From Chloroflexota bacterium (lineage in GTDB: Bacteria; Chloroflexota; Dormibacteria; Dormibacterales; Dormibacteraceae), in assembly GCA_005882135.1 (NCBI GenBank), contig VBDR01000027.1:45866-109865 (forward strand): a DNA stretch of 64,000 nucleotides, read 5' to 3'. Numbering within the stretch: position 1 is the stretch's first letter; each line of letters opens with the position of its first letter. A program made the position numbers and the translations under genes. Shown piece by piece: positions 51,095-60,812 of the stretch. Below the pieces are notes generated by a model, which was not told where the DNA came from, made no database searches, and saw only the letters and a program-made list of their open reading frames with translations.

Positions 51095-52321
51095 CTAGCT
51101 CTGACGCGCGGCCACGGCGGCGTCGGCGCGCAGGGCGTCGACCTTGTTGGTGGCCTCCCACGGCACCCCGAGGTCGTCGCGGCCGAAGTGCCCATAGGCC
51201 GCGGTCGGCCTGTAAATCGGCCGCAGCAGGTCCATGTTCGCGATGATCGCGCCTGGCCGCAGGTCGAAGTGCCGGCGCACGAGGTTGAGCAGCTCTTCCT
51301 CGGACTTCGTGCCTGTGCCGAACGTCTCGACCGCGATCGAAGTCGGATGCGCGCGCCCGATCGCGTAAGAAACCTGAACCTCGCACCGATCGGCCAGCCC
51401 GGCGGCAACAAGGTTCTTGGCCACGTTGCGCGCGGCGTACGCGGCCGAGCGGTCGACCTTGCTCGGGTCCTTGCCGCTGAACGCACCGCCACCGTGTCGC
51501 GCCACACCGCCGTACGTGTCGACGATGATCTTGCGCCCCGTGAGGCCTGCGTCCGCAGCGGGGCCGCCGAGGACGAAGGAGCCGCTTGGGTTCACCAGGA
51601 TCTTGGTCGCGCCGTCGACCATCTGGCCTTTCAACACAGGGTTGATGACGAGCTCGCGCACACCGTCCGAGATCTCCTTCTGGGTGGCGCTTGCGGCGTG
51701 GTGCGTCGAGATGACGATGGCCTCGATGCGCTTCGGCTTGCCGTACTCGTATTCAACCGTAACCTGGGTCTTGCCGTCTGGCCTCAGAAATGGGAGCGAG
51801 CCGTTCTTCCGAGTCTCCGCGAGCTTCTTGGCGAGACGGTTCGCAAGCGAGATCGTGAGCGGCATCAGCTCGGGGGTTTCCCTGCACGCGAAGCCGATCA
51901 TCATCCCCTGGTCCCCAGCCCCCTGGAGCTCGAACGGGTCCTCGTCCTTGAGACCTTCGCGCTCTTCCAGCGAGTGGTTGACGCCGGCCGCGATGTCCGG
52001 CGATTGCTCCTTCAGGTAGACCTGGATCAGCGCGTGGTCCGCGTCGAATCCGATCGACTCGTCGTTGTAGCCGATCGAGCGGATGGTTTCGCGGATCGTG
52101 CGCTGGATGTCCAGGTCGGCGTGAGTCGTGACCTCGCCGATGACCACACACAAACCTTTTGTGATCGCTGTTTCGCACGCTACGCGTGCATGCTGATCCT
52201 GTCCGAGCATGCCGTCCAGCACCGCATCCGAGACCTGGTCGCAGACCTTGTCGGGATGGCCTTCGGTGACGGACTCAGAGGTGAGCAGGAACGAACGCGA
52301 CGAACTGAAGGATGTAGTCAC
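51095..52321 (-). CDS. metK: S-adenosylmethionine synthetase
   Basis: [24 protein letters not shown]...[21 protein letters not shown]...[22 protein letters not shown]. Confidence 0.97.
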   Translation of the reverse strand: MTTSFSSSRSFLLTSESVTEGHPDKVCDQVSDAVLDGMLGQDQHARVACETAITKGLCVVIGEVTTHADLDIQRTIRETIRSIGYNDESIGFDADHALIQVYLKEQSPDIAAGVNHSLEEREGLKDEDPFELQGAGDQGMMIGFACRETPELMPLTISLANRLAKKLAETRKNGSLPFLRPDGKTQVTVEYEYGKPKRIEAIVISTHHAASATQKEISDGVRELVINPVLKGQMVDGATKILVNPSGSFVLGGPAADAGLTGRKIIVDTYGGVARHGGGAFSGKDPSKVDRSAAYAARNVAKNLVAAGLADRCEVQVSYAIGRAHPTSIAVETFGTGTKSEEELLNLVRRHFDLRPGAIIANMDLLRPIYRPTAAYGHFGRDDLGVPWEATNKVDALRADAAVAARQS

Positions 52322-52346
52322 AAGCGCAGATCATAACTTGGAGATT

Positions 52347-52424
52347 CCTCCCCATTTATCGGAAGGTGGCCTTGTCTCCGCATTCATGGGGAGGCGGCGC
52401 ACAGCGCGGGACGGGCAGGGCGGA
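52347..52424. repeat. REP-like hairpin element (possibly two overlapping or degenerate copies)
   Basis: CCTCCCCATTTATCGGAAGG-T-GGCC... and CATTCATGGGGAGGCGGCGC...GGGACGGGCAGGGCGG between metK and the next operon. Confidence 0.5.
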
Positions 52425-52429
52425 GGTGC

Positions 52430-52693
52430 TCAGGCCCCGTTGTGGTGTCGCGAGTTTTCGGGCGCCTGGCCGAGCAGCTGCGCCTGGAGCGCGAAGACGT
52501 CATCGAGCACGCGGTCGATGCGCCGGCCCTCCAGGCGATGATCCGCGATCACGCCCGCGCGCTCGAGATGGCGTCTGAGCAGTGCGCCGAGCGGGCCATC
52601 GATGCGGGCCTGACCGCGGACCTGGGCCTCTTCCAGCAGCTGAAGGCAGCGGTCGAGCGCGAGCTGCTTCGACTTGTGGGCGCGCAGATTCAT
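52430..52693 (-). CDS. hypothetical 87-aa protein coupled to the Rieske gene
   Basis: ATGA overlap with the upstream Rieske ORF; competing + strand ORF 52442-52768 exists. Confidence 0.4.
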   Translation of the reverse strand: MNLRAHKSKQLALDRCLQLLEEAQVRGQARIDGPLGALLRRHLERAGVIADHRLEGRRIDRVLDDVFALQAQLLGQAPENSRHHNGA

Positions 52694-53340
52694 TCAGTCC
52701 CAAGCACCTCGACCCGACCGGCTGTAGTGACGCGGGTGTGCACCTTGTTGAGGGCGGGCAGGTGGTAGGCGTCGGTAGGCCGGCCGTCCGGCTTGAACGC
52801 CACCGGGTGACATGGACACGCAAGGTGGCCGCTGCCGCCATCCCACAAAAGCTCGCATGGCAGGTGGGAGCAGACCGACGAAACGGCCGTCACCTTGTCG
52901 CCGCTCCGAAACAGGTACGCGCCGACGCCTCCCGCGACGACTCGCTTGCCATGGCCGTCGACCAGGTCACTCAGCGCCGCGACGTCGACCCATCGACCGT
53001 TGACGGGATCGATCGGCTCTCCGCCCGCGCGCACTGTCTGCGGCTCGAGCCCATGGCCGAAAACTCCCCCCGCGGCAGCGCCCGCGGCCAGGCCGAGACC
53101 GGCCACCAGCGCTGTGCGCCGGGTGACCCATCGCTCGTCTGGCGCTTGCTCGAGCGCCTGCGCCAGGCGCTTGCGGAATGCGGGATGCATGCGCTGCGGG
53201 CCTTGGCGGGCTCCAGCCAGCCGCGCGGCGGCGGTGATCGCAGCCTTCTCCTCGGCGTCGCCCCCGCGCAGCTTTAGACGTCGCCCGCGCAGGAGGTCGG
53301 CGATGATCTTGTCGACCCGGTTCTCTGGTTTGCGACTCAT
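52690..53340 (-). CDS. membrane-anchored Rieske [2Fe-2S] protein (possible anti-sigma factor)
   Basis: Cytoplasmic-like N-terminus, RRTALVAGLGLAAGAAAGGVF TM/Tat-like segment, CSHLPCELLWDGGSGHLACPCH Rieske CxH...CxCH-type motif. Confidence 0.8.
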   Translation of the reverse strand: MSRKPENRVDKIIADLLRGRRLKLRGGDAEEKAAITAAARLAGARQGPQRMHPAFRKRLAQALEQAPDERWVTRRTALVAGLGLAAGAAAGGVFGHGLEPQTVRAGGEPIDPVNGRWVDVAALSDLVDGHGKRVVAGGVGAYLFRSGDKVTAVSSVCSHLPCELLWDGGSGHLACPCHPVAFKPDGRPTDAYHLPALNKVHTRVTTAGRVEVLGTE

Positions 53341-53870
53341 TCGTCCAGCCGCACCTTCGCCGCCGCGCGCAGCGCGCGCAGCTGCATGACCTTGATCGCG
53401 CCGACGGTCGAGTTCATCTCTGCAGCAACTTCCTTGAGTGAATACCCATGCAGGAAACGCAGCTCGAGGACGCGCCGGTAGTTATCCGAAAGCTGGGCCA
53501 GGATCTGCTGCACGGTCTCGGTGCCGTCCTCCGAGGGAGGGCTGGTCGGAAGGGCAAGGGCGAGGTCCTCGTGGAGCTCGGCCTCTGACAGCCCCAGCCG
53601 GGTGCTCCAGAAGCCGCCCAGCGCAGAACGCGCGGTGGCGAACAGATAGCCGCGGATCGCGCTCGCGGGCGCTGTCTGTCGCAGCCGCGGGATCGCTTTC
53701 AGGGCCACCAGCTGGGTCAGGTCTTCTGCATCCGCGCGGTTGCCGACCCGTGCGTAGATGAATGCATAGACGAGCTCCAGCTCCTGAAGCGCGATATCCG
53801 TCGCGCGCGATGCCGCAGGCAGGTCGACGACCTCAGCTTGCGGCTCGCCCGCCGGCTCTTCCGGCGTCAC
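53337..53870 (-). CDS. ECF-type RNA polymerase sigma factor
   Basis: VYAFIYARVGNRADAEDLTQLVALKAIPRL (sigma2); LSDNYRRVLELRFLHGYSLKEVAAEMNSTVGAIKVMQLRALRA (sigma4). Confidence 0.93.
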   Translation of the reverse strand: MTPEEPAGEPQAEVVDLPAASRATDIALQELELVYAFIYARVGNRADAEDLTQLVALKAIPRLRQTAPASAIRGYLFATARSALGGFWSTRLGLSEAELHEDLALALPTSPPSEDGTETVQQILAQLSDNYRRVLELRFLHGYSLKEVAAEMNSTVGAIKVMQLRALRAAAKVRLDE

Positions 53871-53877
53871 TGCATGG

Positions 53878-54357
53878 CTACGAAAACAGGTTGCCGCAGA
53901 GCAGGTAGCTGGCGTTCGACCCCTGCATGTCCGGCCCCGCGTGGACGACGACGTACCAGGTGCTGCCCGCCGGCGGATAGACGAGATTGAGGGTCGACTT
54001 GGCGTCGGCTTCGCCCTGGCCGTCCGCCACGACGGGTTTCAGGGCGAAGGCGATGCCGCCGCGCTGCTGGCAGCTCCCCAGATGAATGTGCGAGACGTGG
54101 CTCGAGTTCGCCTGCAGGCCGGCGACCTTGACCTCGACGGTCGTGCTGGCCGGCGCCACGGTCACGGTGATCGTCCCCGCGGCGCCCACGCCTGGCTCGG
54201 GGCTGAGCTTGAAGATGAGGCCGCTCGGGCTGGAAGACACGTTCGACGAGGTTTCGGGACTGGGCGAGGGCGACGGAGACGATCCCGACGTGGCGCCGCA
54301 GGCCGCCGCACAAACGGCGAACGCAACCACGGCGACCCATGCCCTGACGGACGTCAA
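53878..54357 (-). CDS. putative lipoprotein, CHRD-like fold
   Basis: Lipobox AVCAAACG; VEVKVAGLQANSSHVSHIHLGSCQQRGG...YVVVHAGPDMQ. Confidence 0.6.
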   Translation of the reverse strand: MTSVRAWVAVVAFAVCAAACGATSGSSPSPSPSPETSSNVSSSPSGLIFKLSPEPGVGAAGTITVTVAPASTTVEVKVAGLQANSSHVSHIHLGSCQQRGGIAFALKPVVADGQGEADAKSTLNLVYPPAGSTWYVVVHAGPDMQGSNASYLLCGNLFS

Positions 54358-54442
54358 TCCGGCTCTGCACCGTGTTGTGGCATTACCGCTGCAGGTTACT
54401 GGAGCAGGCCGGGAGTTGATCCCGGCCTGCAGTTCGAGCCGG

Positions 54443-55348
54443 CTATACGTGTCGGGGCAGCGGCGCGCGGCGACGGCGCCACAGCAGAAGGCCGAGCCCG
54501 GCCAGGACGAGGAACGGACCGATCGCGCCGAGACCGGTGACGAAGTAATTGATGGTGGTCACGAAGTTGTGGGCCGCGTCGCTCAGCGCGGTCGCAAAGC
54601 CCCAGCTGTCAGCTTTCGCGGTCGGCGCAGGAGCCCCCGACTCAGCCATGGTGACGCTGATCGAGCTGTAGGAAGTGTTGTCATCGAGATACTTGATCTG
54701 ACCCTTCAGCTGTTCGATCTGAGACGTGATCTGGCCGATCTGATTCTGCACCGCGATGATGTCGTTGATGTTCTGCGCCTTGGTCAGCAGCGCAAGCATC
54801 GCGTTGTGCTGAGCCTCGGCGTTGGCGAGCCGGGCGCGAAGGTCTACGTACTGGGCGCTCACGTCGCTGCCGGTGATGTGCTCGCTCTGCACCTTGCCGA
54901 CCTTCGCGAGCTCGTCGATGGTCGCGTCGAAGTGCGCGGCTGGGACCATGAAGTTGACGACCCCGGTTCGGATCTGGCTGGCCTGGCTGGCCGTCTCAGG
55001 GCTCGCCTGGGCGTCGGTGCCGGCGATGAAGCCGCCCTGCGACTCGACGAGGGTGCGGACCTGCGCGAGCTTCGAGTCAAAGGAACCTGAGCCGACGCTG
55101 ATGGTGAGCTGTGCCTGGCGGATGACGGGCGGTCCCTGCAGGGTGGGAACGGTCTCGTTCGGAAGCGTGGCGCCACCGGTGGTGCCGTTGGGCAGGCCGG
55201 TGCTCTTCGACGGCTGATTGGCGTCGGCGCCGCCCCGGGCGGTGGGGGCATTTTGGCTTGTGCCGCCCGATGAGCTGGAGCCTCCTGCTCCACCGCCGCA
55301 GGCAGCCGCCGCGGCGAGGACCGCGATGATGACGATGACCTTCTTCAT
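54443..55348 (-). CDS. DUF4349 lipoprotein
   Basis: Lipobox AAAAACGGG; QLTISVGSGSFDSKLAQVRTLVESQGGFI...ITGSDVSAQYVDLRARLANAEAQHNAMLALLTKAQNINDIIAVQNQI. Confidence 0.9.
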   Translation of the reverse strand: MKKVIVIIAVLAAAAACGGGAGGSSSSGGTSQNAPTARGGADANQPSKSTGLPNGTTGGATLPNETVPTLQGPPVIRQAQLTISVGSGSFDSKLAQVRTLVESQGGFIAGTDAQASPETASQASQIRTGVVNFMVPAAHFDATIDELAKVGKVQSEHITGSDVSAQYVDLRARLANAEAQHNAMLALLTKAQNINDIIAVQNQIGQITSQIEQLKGQIKYLDDNTSYSSISVTMAESGAPAPTAKADSWGFATALSDAAHNFVTTINYFVTGLGAIGPFLVLAGLGLLLWRRRRAPLPRHV

Positions 55349-55411
55349 TTGACGACGGCCTCCTGGACGCAGATTTACTGACAGAACGGCGCCCGCTGCA
55401 AGACGTAACAA

Positions 55412-57037
<1,626 letters not shown>

Positions 57038-57125
57038 CGAGGGACGGACTGGGAAGAGGGTGTCGGGGGTGGGTCTGGTGGCCCTCGGAATGGGCTGATT
57101 TGAATAGAATTGTTACCAACGGGTC

Positions 57126-57154
57126 TTGACTTTACGAACTAAGGTTCGTATAAT
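57126..57154 (+). promoter_or_regulatory. sigma70-like promoter with embedded SOS (LexA)-box-like palindrome
   Basis: TTGACT-N17-TATAAT; spacer holds TACGAAC-TAAG-GTTCGTA (57133-57150); ATG 6 nt after the -10 hexamer. Confidence 0.8.
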
Positions 57155-57160
57155 TCTGGC

Positions 57161-57430
57161 ATGTCGATCGAACTCGAAAGGCTCGAGAACGCGATCGGCG
57201 ATTTCGACCTCCAGGCGGACGATGACCAGGTCGACCCCAAGCGGTTGAGCGCCGCCATAGACCGCCTCCAGGGCAAGCTCTGCCGCGTCCTCAATCGAGG
57301 TCGCGAGCGCGGGCAGCATCAGCTGGCGGGGCTGTCCCCCGCCTCCTGGGCAGCTCGCACCTGTGGCCTCTCGCGCAAGGCAGCCGCCGATAGGCTGTGT
57401 GTCGGCAGGCAGCTCGCTCCCTGCCCGAGA
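57161..57430 (+). pseudogene. truncated DUF222/13E12-family (HNH endonuclease-associated) N-terminal fragment
   Basis: RLQGKLCRVLNRGRERGQHQLAGLSPASWAARTCGLSRKAAADRLCVGRQL resembles the DUF222 N-terminus (WLAxRTGLSRxxA); the frame then degenerates into Arg/Pro-rich sequence. Confidence 0.7.
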
Positions 57431-57551
57431 CCGCGGCAAGGTCAACGCGGAGATCCCTTCCCCCATCGCCGGCGTCGTCGAAGATCTCCTCCTCGAGGTC
57501 GGCGATCCCGTCATTCCAGGCCAGCCCGTAGCGCGCATCGCGCCCGAGTAG
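57431..57551 (+). pseudogene. C-terminal half of a biotinyl/lipoyl-type domain (remnant)
   Basis: In the 57363 frame: GKVNAEIPSPIAGVVEDLLLEVGDPVIPGQPVARIAPE*, matching the region from the lipoyl ETDKVxAEIPSP motif to the domain end. Confidence 0.7.
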
Positions 57552-57554
57552 TCG

Positions 57555-59633
57555 ATGCGGGTGGCGGTGATCGGTGGCGGCGCAATGGGGGCAGCGACTT
57601 CGTGGAGGCTGGCCAGGCGCGGGGTCGACGCCGTCTGTTATGACCGCTATTCGCCGCCTCATCCGTTGGGCTCGACGCATGGGGACACGCGCATCATCCG
57701 GACCGCCTACTTAGAAGGCCCCTGGTACGTGCCGCTGCTTCAGGAGGCCTTTCCGCTGTGGCGGGAGCTCGAGGCGGTCAGCGGAGCACAGCTGCTGACG
57801 ATGACCGACGCGTTGATGATCGGCGACTCGTCATCGGAAGCCGTCACCGGTGCGAACGCGTCCGCGCAGGCGCATGGTCTCGATATCGAAGTTCTCGACG
57901 CCGTCGAGCTGCGCAAGCGTTATCCCGGCCACGTGGTTGGTGACGAAGACATGGCTGTCCTCGACAAGCAAGCCGGCATCCTCCGCCCTGAGGCGGCGGT
58001 GGTCGCGATGCTCTCCCAGGTCCCGCGGGTCGTACGCGATACGCGGATCACATCGATCGCTGAAGTGATGGACGACTTTGACGCTGTGGTCGTGGCGGCC
58101 GGTCCGTGGACACCGGAGCTCATCGACTGGATTCCGCTCAAGGTCGAGCGTCAGGTCCATGCCTGGCTTGCGATCGAGCGCGAAGCCGGCTGGCTGATGC
58201 CGGACCGGTTTCCCGTCTTCATCCGGCAGTCGAAGACGTTCGGTGACGTCTACGGCTTTCCCACGCTCGACGGAGTGGCCGTCAAGGTCGGACGGCATCA
58301 CGAGGGTGAGTTCACCGACCCCGATCACGTGCGCCGCGAGGTGGGCGCGACGGATCTCGATCCGCTGCGCCGCATGGCCGCCACCTACATGCGAGGGGTC
58401 AGCGGGCGGGTGACCAGGACTCTGACCTGCATGTACACCAACACGCCGGACGGCCATTTCGTGATCGACTTCAGCCCCGACGACAAGCGCGTGGTCGTGA
58501 TCAGCGCCTGCTCAGGTCACGGTTTCAAGTTCGCGCCGGTGATCGGCGACAGCGCAATGGGGGCAGCGACTTCGTGGAGGCTGGCCAGGCGCGGGGTCGA
58601 CGCCGTCTGTTATGACCGCTATTCGCCGCCTCATCCGTTGGGCTCGACGCATGGGGACACGCGCATCATCCGGACCGCCTACTTAGAAGGCCCCTGGTAC
58701 GTGCCGCTGCTTCAGGAGGCCTTTCCGCTGTGGCGGGAGCTCGAGGCGGTCAGCGGAGCACAGCTGCTGACGATGACCGACGCGTTGATGATCGGCGACT
58801 CGTCATCGGAAGCCGTCACCGGTGCGAACGCGTCCGCGCAGGCGCATGGTCTCGATATCGAAGTTCTCGACGCCGTCGAGCTGCGCAAGCGTTATCCCGG
58901 CCACGTGGTTGGTGACGAAGACATGGCTGTCCTCGACAAGCAAGCCGGCATCCTCCGCCCTGAGGCGGCGGTGGTCGCGATGCTCTCCCAGGTCCCGCGG
59001 GTCGTACGCGATACGCGGATCACATCGATCGCTGAAGTGATGGACGACTTTGACGCTGTGGTCGTGGCGGCCGGTCCGTGGACACCGGAGCTCATCGACT
59101 GGATTCCGCTCAAGGTCGAGCGTCAGGTCCATGCCTGGCTTGCGATCGAGCGCGAAGCCGGCTGGCTGATGCCGGACCGGTTTCCCGTCTTCATCCGGCA
59201 GTCGAAGACGTTCGGTGACGTCTACGGCTTTCCCACGCTCGACGGAGTGGCCGTCAAGGTCGGACGGCATCACGAGGGTGAGTTCACCGACCCCGATCAC
59301 GTGCGCCGCGAGGTGGGCGCGACGGATCTCGATCCGCTGCGCCGCATGGCCGCCACCTACATGCGAGGGGTCAGCGGGCGGGTGACCAGGACTCTGACCT
59401 GCATGTACACCAACACGCCGGACGGCCATTTCGTGATCGACTTCAGCCCCGACGACAAGCGCGTGGTCGTGATCAGCGCCTGCTCAGGTCACGGTTTCAA
59501 GTTCGCGCCGGTGATCGGCGACATCGCGGCCGATCTCGTGTGCGACGGCGGCACCAAGCGCGACATCTCACGTTTTGCCGCCGCGCGGTTCGCGCCCTCG
59601 TACGTACCAGACCACAATCACGATCGCAACTAG
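57555..59633 (+). CDS. FAD-dependent sarcosine/N-methyltryptophan oxidase-like protein with an internally duplicated catalytic unit
   Basis: MRVAVIGGGAMGAATSWRLARRGVDAVCYDRYSPPHPLGSTHGDTRIIRTAYLEGPWYVPLLQEAFPLWREL (MSOX/MTOX-like) present twice. Confidence 0.85.
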   Translation: MRVAVIGGGAMGAATSWRLARRGVDAVCYDRYSPPHPLGSTHGDTRIIRTAYLEGPWYVPLLQEAFPLWRELEAVSGAQLLTMTDALMIGDSSSEAVTGANASAQAHGLDIEVLDAVELRKRYPGHVVGDEDMAVLDKQAGILRPEAAVVAMLSQVPRVVRDTRITSIAEVMDDFDAVVVAAGPWTPELIDWIPLKVERQVHAWLAIEREAGWLMPDRFPVFIRQSKTFGDVYGFPTLDGVAVKVGRHHEGEFTDPDHVRREVGATDLDPLRRMAATYMRGVSGRVTRTLTCMYTNTPDGHFVIDFSPDDKRVVVISACSGHGFKFAPVIGDSAMGAATSWRLARRGVDAVCYDRYSPPHPLGSTHGDTRIIRTAYLEGPWYVPLLQEAFPLWRELEAVSGAQLLTMTDALMIGDSSSEAVTGANASAQAHGLDIEVLDAVELRKRYPGHVVGDEDMAVLDKQAGILRPEAAVVAMLSQVPRVVRDTRITSIAEVMDDFDAVVVAAGPWTPELIDWIPLKVERQVHAWLAIEREAGWLMPDRFPVFIRQSKTFGDVYGFPTLDGVAVKVGRHHEGEFTDPDHVRREVGATDLDPLRRMAATYMRGVSGRVTRTLTCMYTNTPDGHFVIDFSPDDKRVVVISACSGHGFKFAPVIGDIAADLVCDGGTKRDISRFAAARFAPSYVPDHNHDRN
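57580..58551 (+). repeat. 972-bp tandem direct repeat, copy 1
   Basis: Identical to 58552-59523 as far as readable; ORFs in other frames (e.g. 57831-58457 and 58803-59429) are also identical and offset by 972. Confidence 0.95.
58552..59523 (+). repeat. 972-bp tandem direct repeat, copy 2
   Basis: See copy 1; 972 = 3 x 324, so the reading frame is preserved. Confidence 0.95.
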
Positions 59634-60167
59634 AAGCGCGATCGCGATCGCACCTTTCTCCAGTGGGCCGCTGATCCGGTCGTAGTTGCGGCCGAGGACG
59701 TAACCGACCAGGGCGAGGGCGGCACACCACGGAAGCGCGCCGACAAGTGTCAGGACCGAAAACTTCGCGAGGTCGATTCGTGCGAGGCCGGCGGGAAACG
59801 AAATGTACGTGCGGATCACGGGAAGCACCCTTCCGAGAAATACCGCCAGCAGTCCCCAGCGGCGAAACCATCCGTCGGCCAGCTCGAGGTGGTGACGGCG
59901 GATCCCGATGTAGCGTCCAGGGCCGAGCAGAAGCGGCTCCCCAAAACGCGCCGCCACCCAATACGCGATCAGCGACCCGACGAGGTTCGCGAGCCCCCCG
60001 GCGATGATCGCGGCGACCAGGTTCATGTGCCCGGCGGCGGCGAGCACTCCGGCGGTTGGCATGATGACTTCGCTCGGAAACGGGAAACCGCAGCTCTCGC
60101 CGACCATGAGGACGAACACGGCGAGGAGGCCGTAGCCGGCGATGAAATTGCTGACGGCGGCTGTCAC
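59568..60167 (-). CDS. DedA family membrane protein
   Basis: GESCGFPFPSEVIMPTAGVLAAAG...FLGRVLPVIRTYISFPAGLARIDLAKFSVLTLVGALPW. Confidence 0.92.
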   Translation of the reverse strand: MTAAVSNFIAGYGLLAVFVLMVGESCGFPFPSEVIMPTAGVLAAAGHMNLVAAIIAGGLANLVGSLIAYWVAARFGEPLLLGPGRYIGIRRHHLELADGWFRRWGLLAVFLGRVLPVIRTYISFPAGLARIDLAKFSVLTLVGALPWCAALALVGYVLGRNYDRISGPLEKGAIAIALLVAIVIVVWYVRGREPRGGKT

Positions 60168-60592
60168 ACCGTCTCAACCGTGGCTGCTTTCACCGCGCGA
60201 AAAGGCAAGGTGCGTACCTGTTGGTCGTCGATCAGGATCTCGAAGTTGTAGAAGCCGGGCTTGTTGATCGGGACGGTGGTGAGGTTGATGACGATGCTCG
60301 CCGAGAGATCCCAGCCGTGCGGGTACTCCGCCGGCACCTGGCGCGCCGGCAGGTTCAGCACGATCGGCTGAGGCAGCAATGGGTTGCCGTCCTCGTCGGT
60401 GCAGTGCACTTCGACTTTGTGCGGTCGTTCGGTTTCCAGGCGCGTGGTCTGCAGCCGCAGCACGATCACCCCGCCGAAGGGGGTCGGATACTGGTCGCGG
60501 ATCAGGGTGTCGAAGCCCGCGCCGAGGATGTAAACGAGACCATTGGGTGGCGCTTCGGCCGCGTTTGCAAGCAGGGCCCAATCGAGCCTCAT
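60164..60592 (-). CDS. DUF6941-like conserved protein
   Basis: MRLDWALLANAAEAPPNGLVYILGAGFDTL...INKPGFYNFEILIDDQQVRTLPF. Confidence 0.7.
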   Translation of the reverse strand: MRLDWALLANAAEAPPNGLVYILGAGFDTLIRDQYPTPFGGVIVLRLQTTRLETERPHKVEVHCTDEDGNPLLPQPIVLNLPARQVPAEYPHGWDLSASIVINLTTVPINKPGFYNFEILIDDQQVRTLPFRAVKAATVETV

Positions 60593-60812
60593 CCTCGGGC
60601 CATTATCGACGGGGTGAACGACTCGGGTGGGCCCGGTTCCTACGCGGGCCGCCACCCCAAGTGAATTCTGTCGTCGATCGATTCCGCGCGGTTCGCCCTG
60701 GAGGCTATGCGCTAGAACTGAGAGCTCGTGGCCGGCCAGACGGCCTGCACCTGGTCGATGACACTCGCCATCATCATCGCCTCACGATTTATCCGCATCT
60801 GGAACTTCATGC

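Noticed and set aside
52442-52768. 108-aa plus-strand ORF as alternative to the 52430-52693 minus ORF
   Set aside because: It overlaps the Rieske 3' end and lacks coupling; the minus ORF has an ATGA junction. Neither is certain.
57831-59429. Identical 208-aa minus-strand ORFs as a duplicated antisense gene pair
   Set aside because: They are the antisense shadow of the 972-bp tandem duplication.
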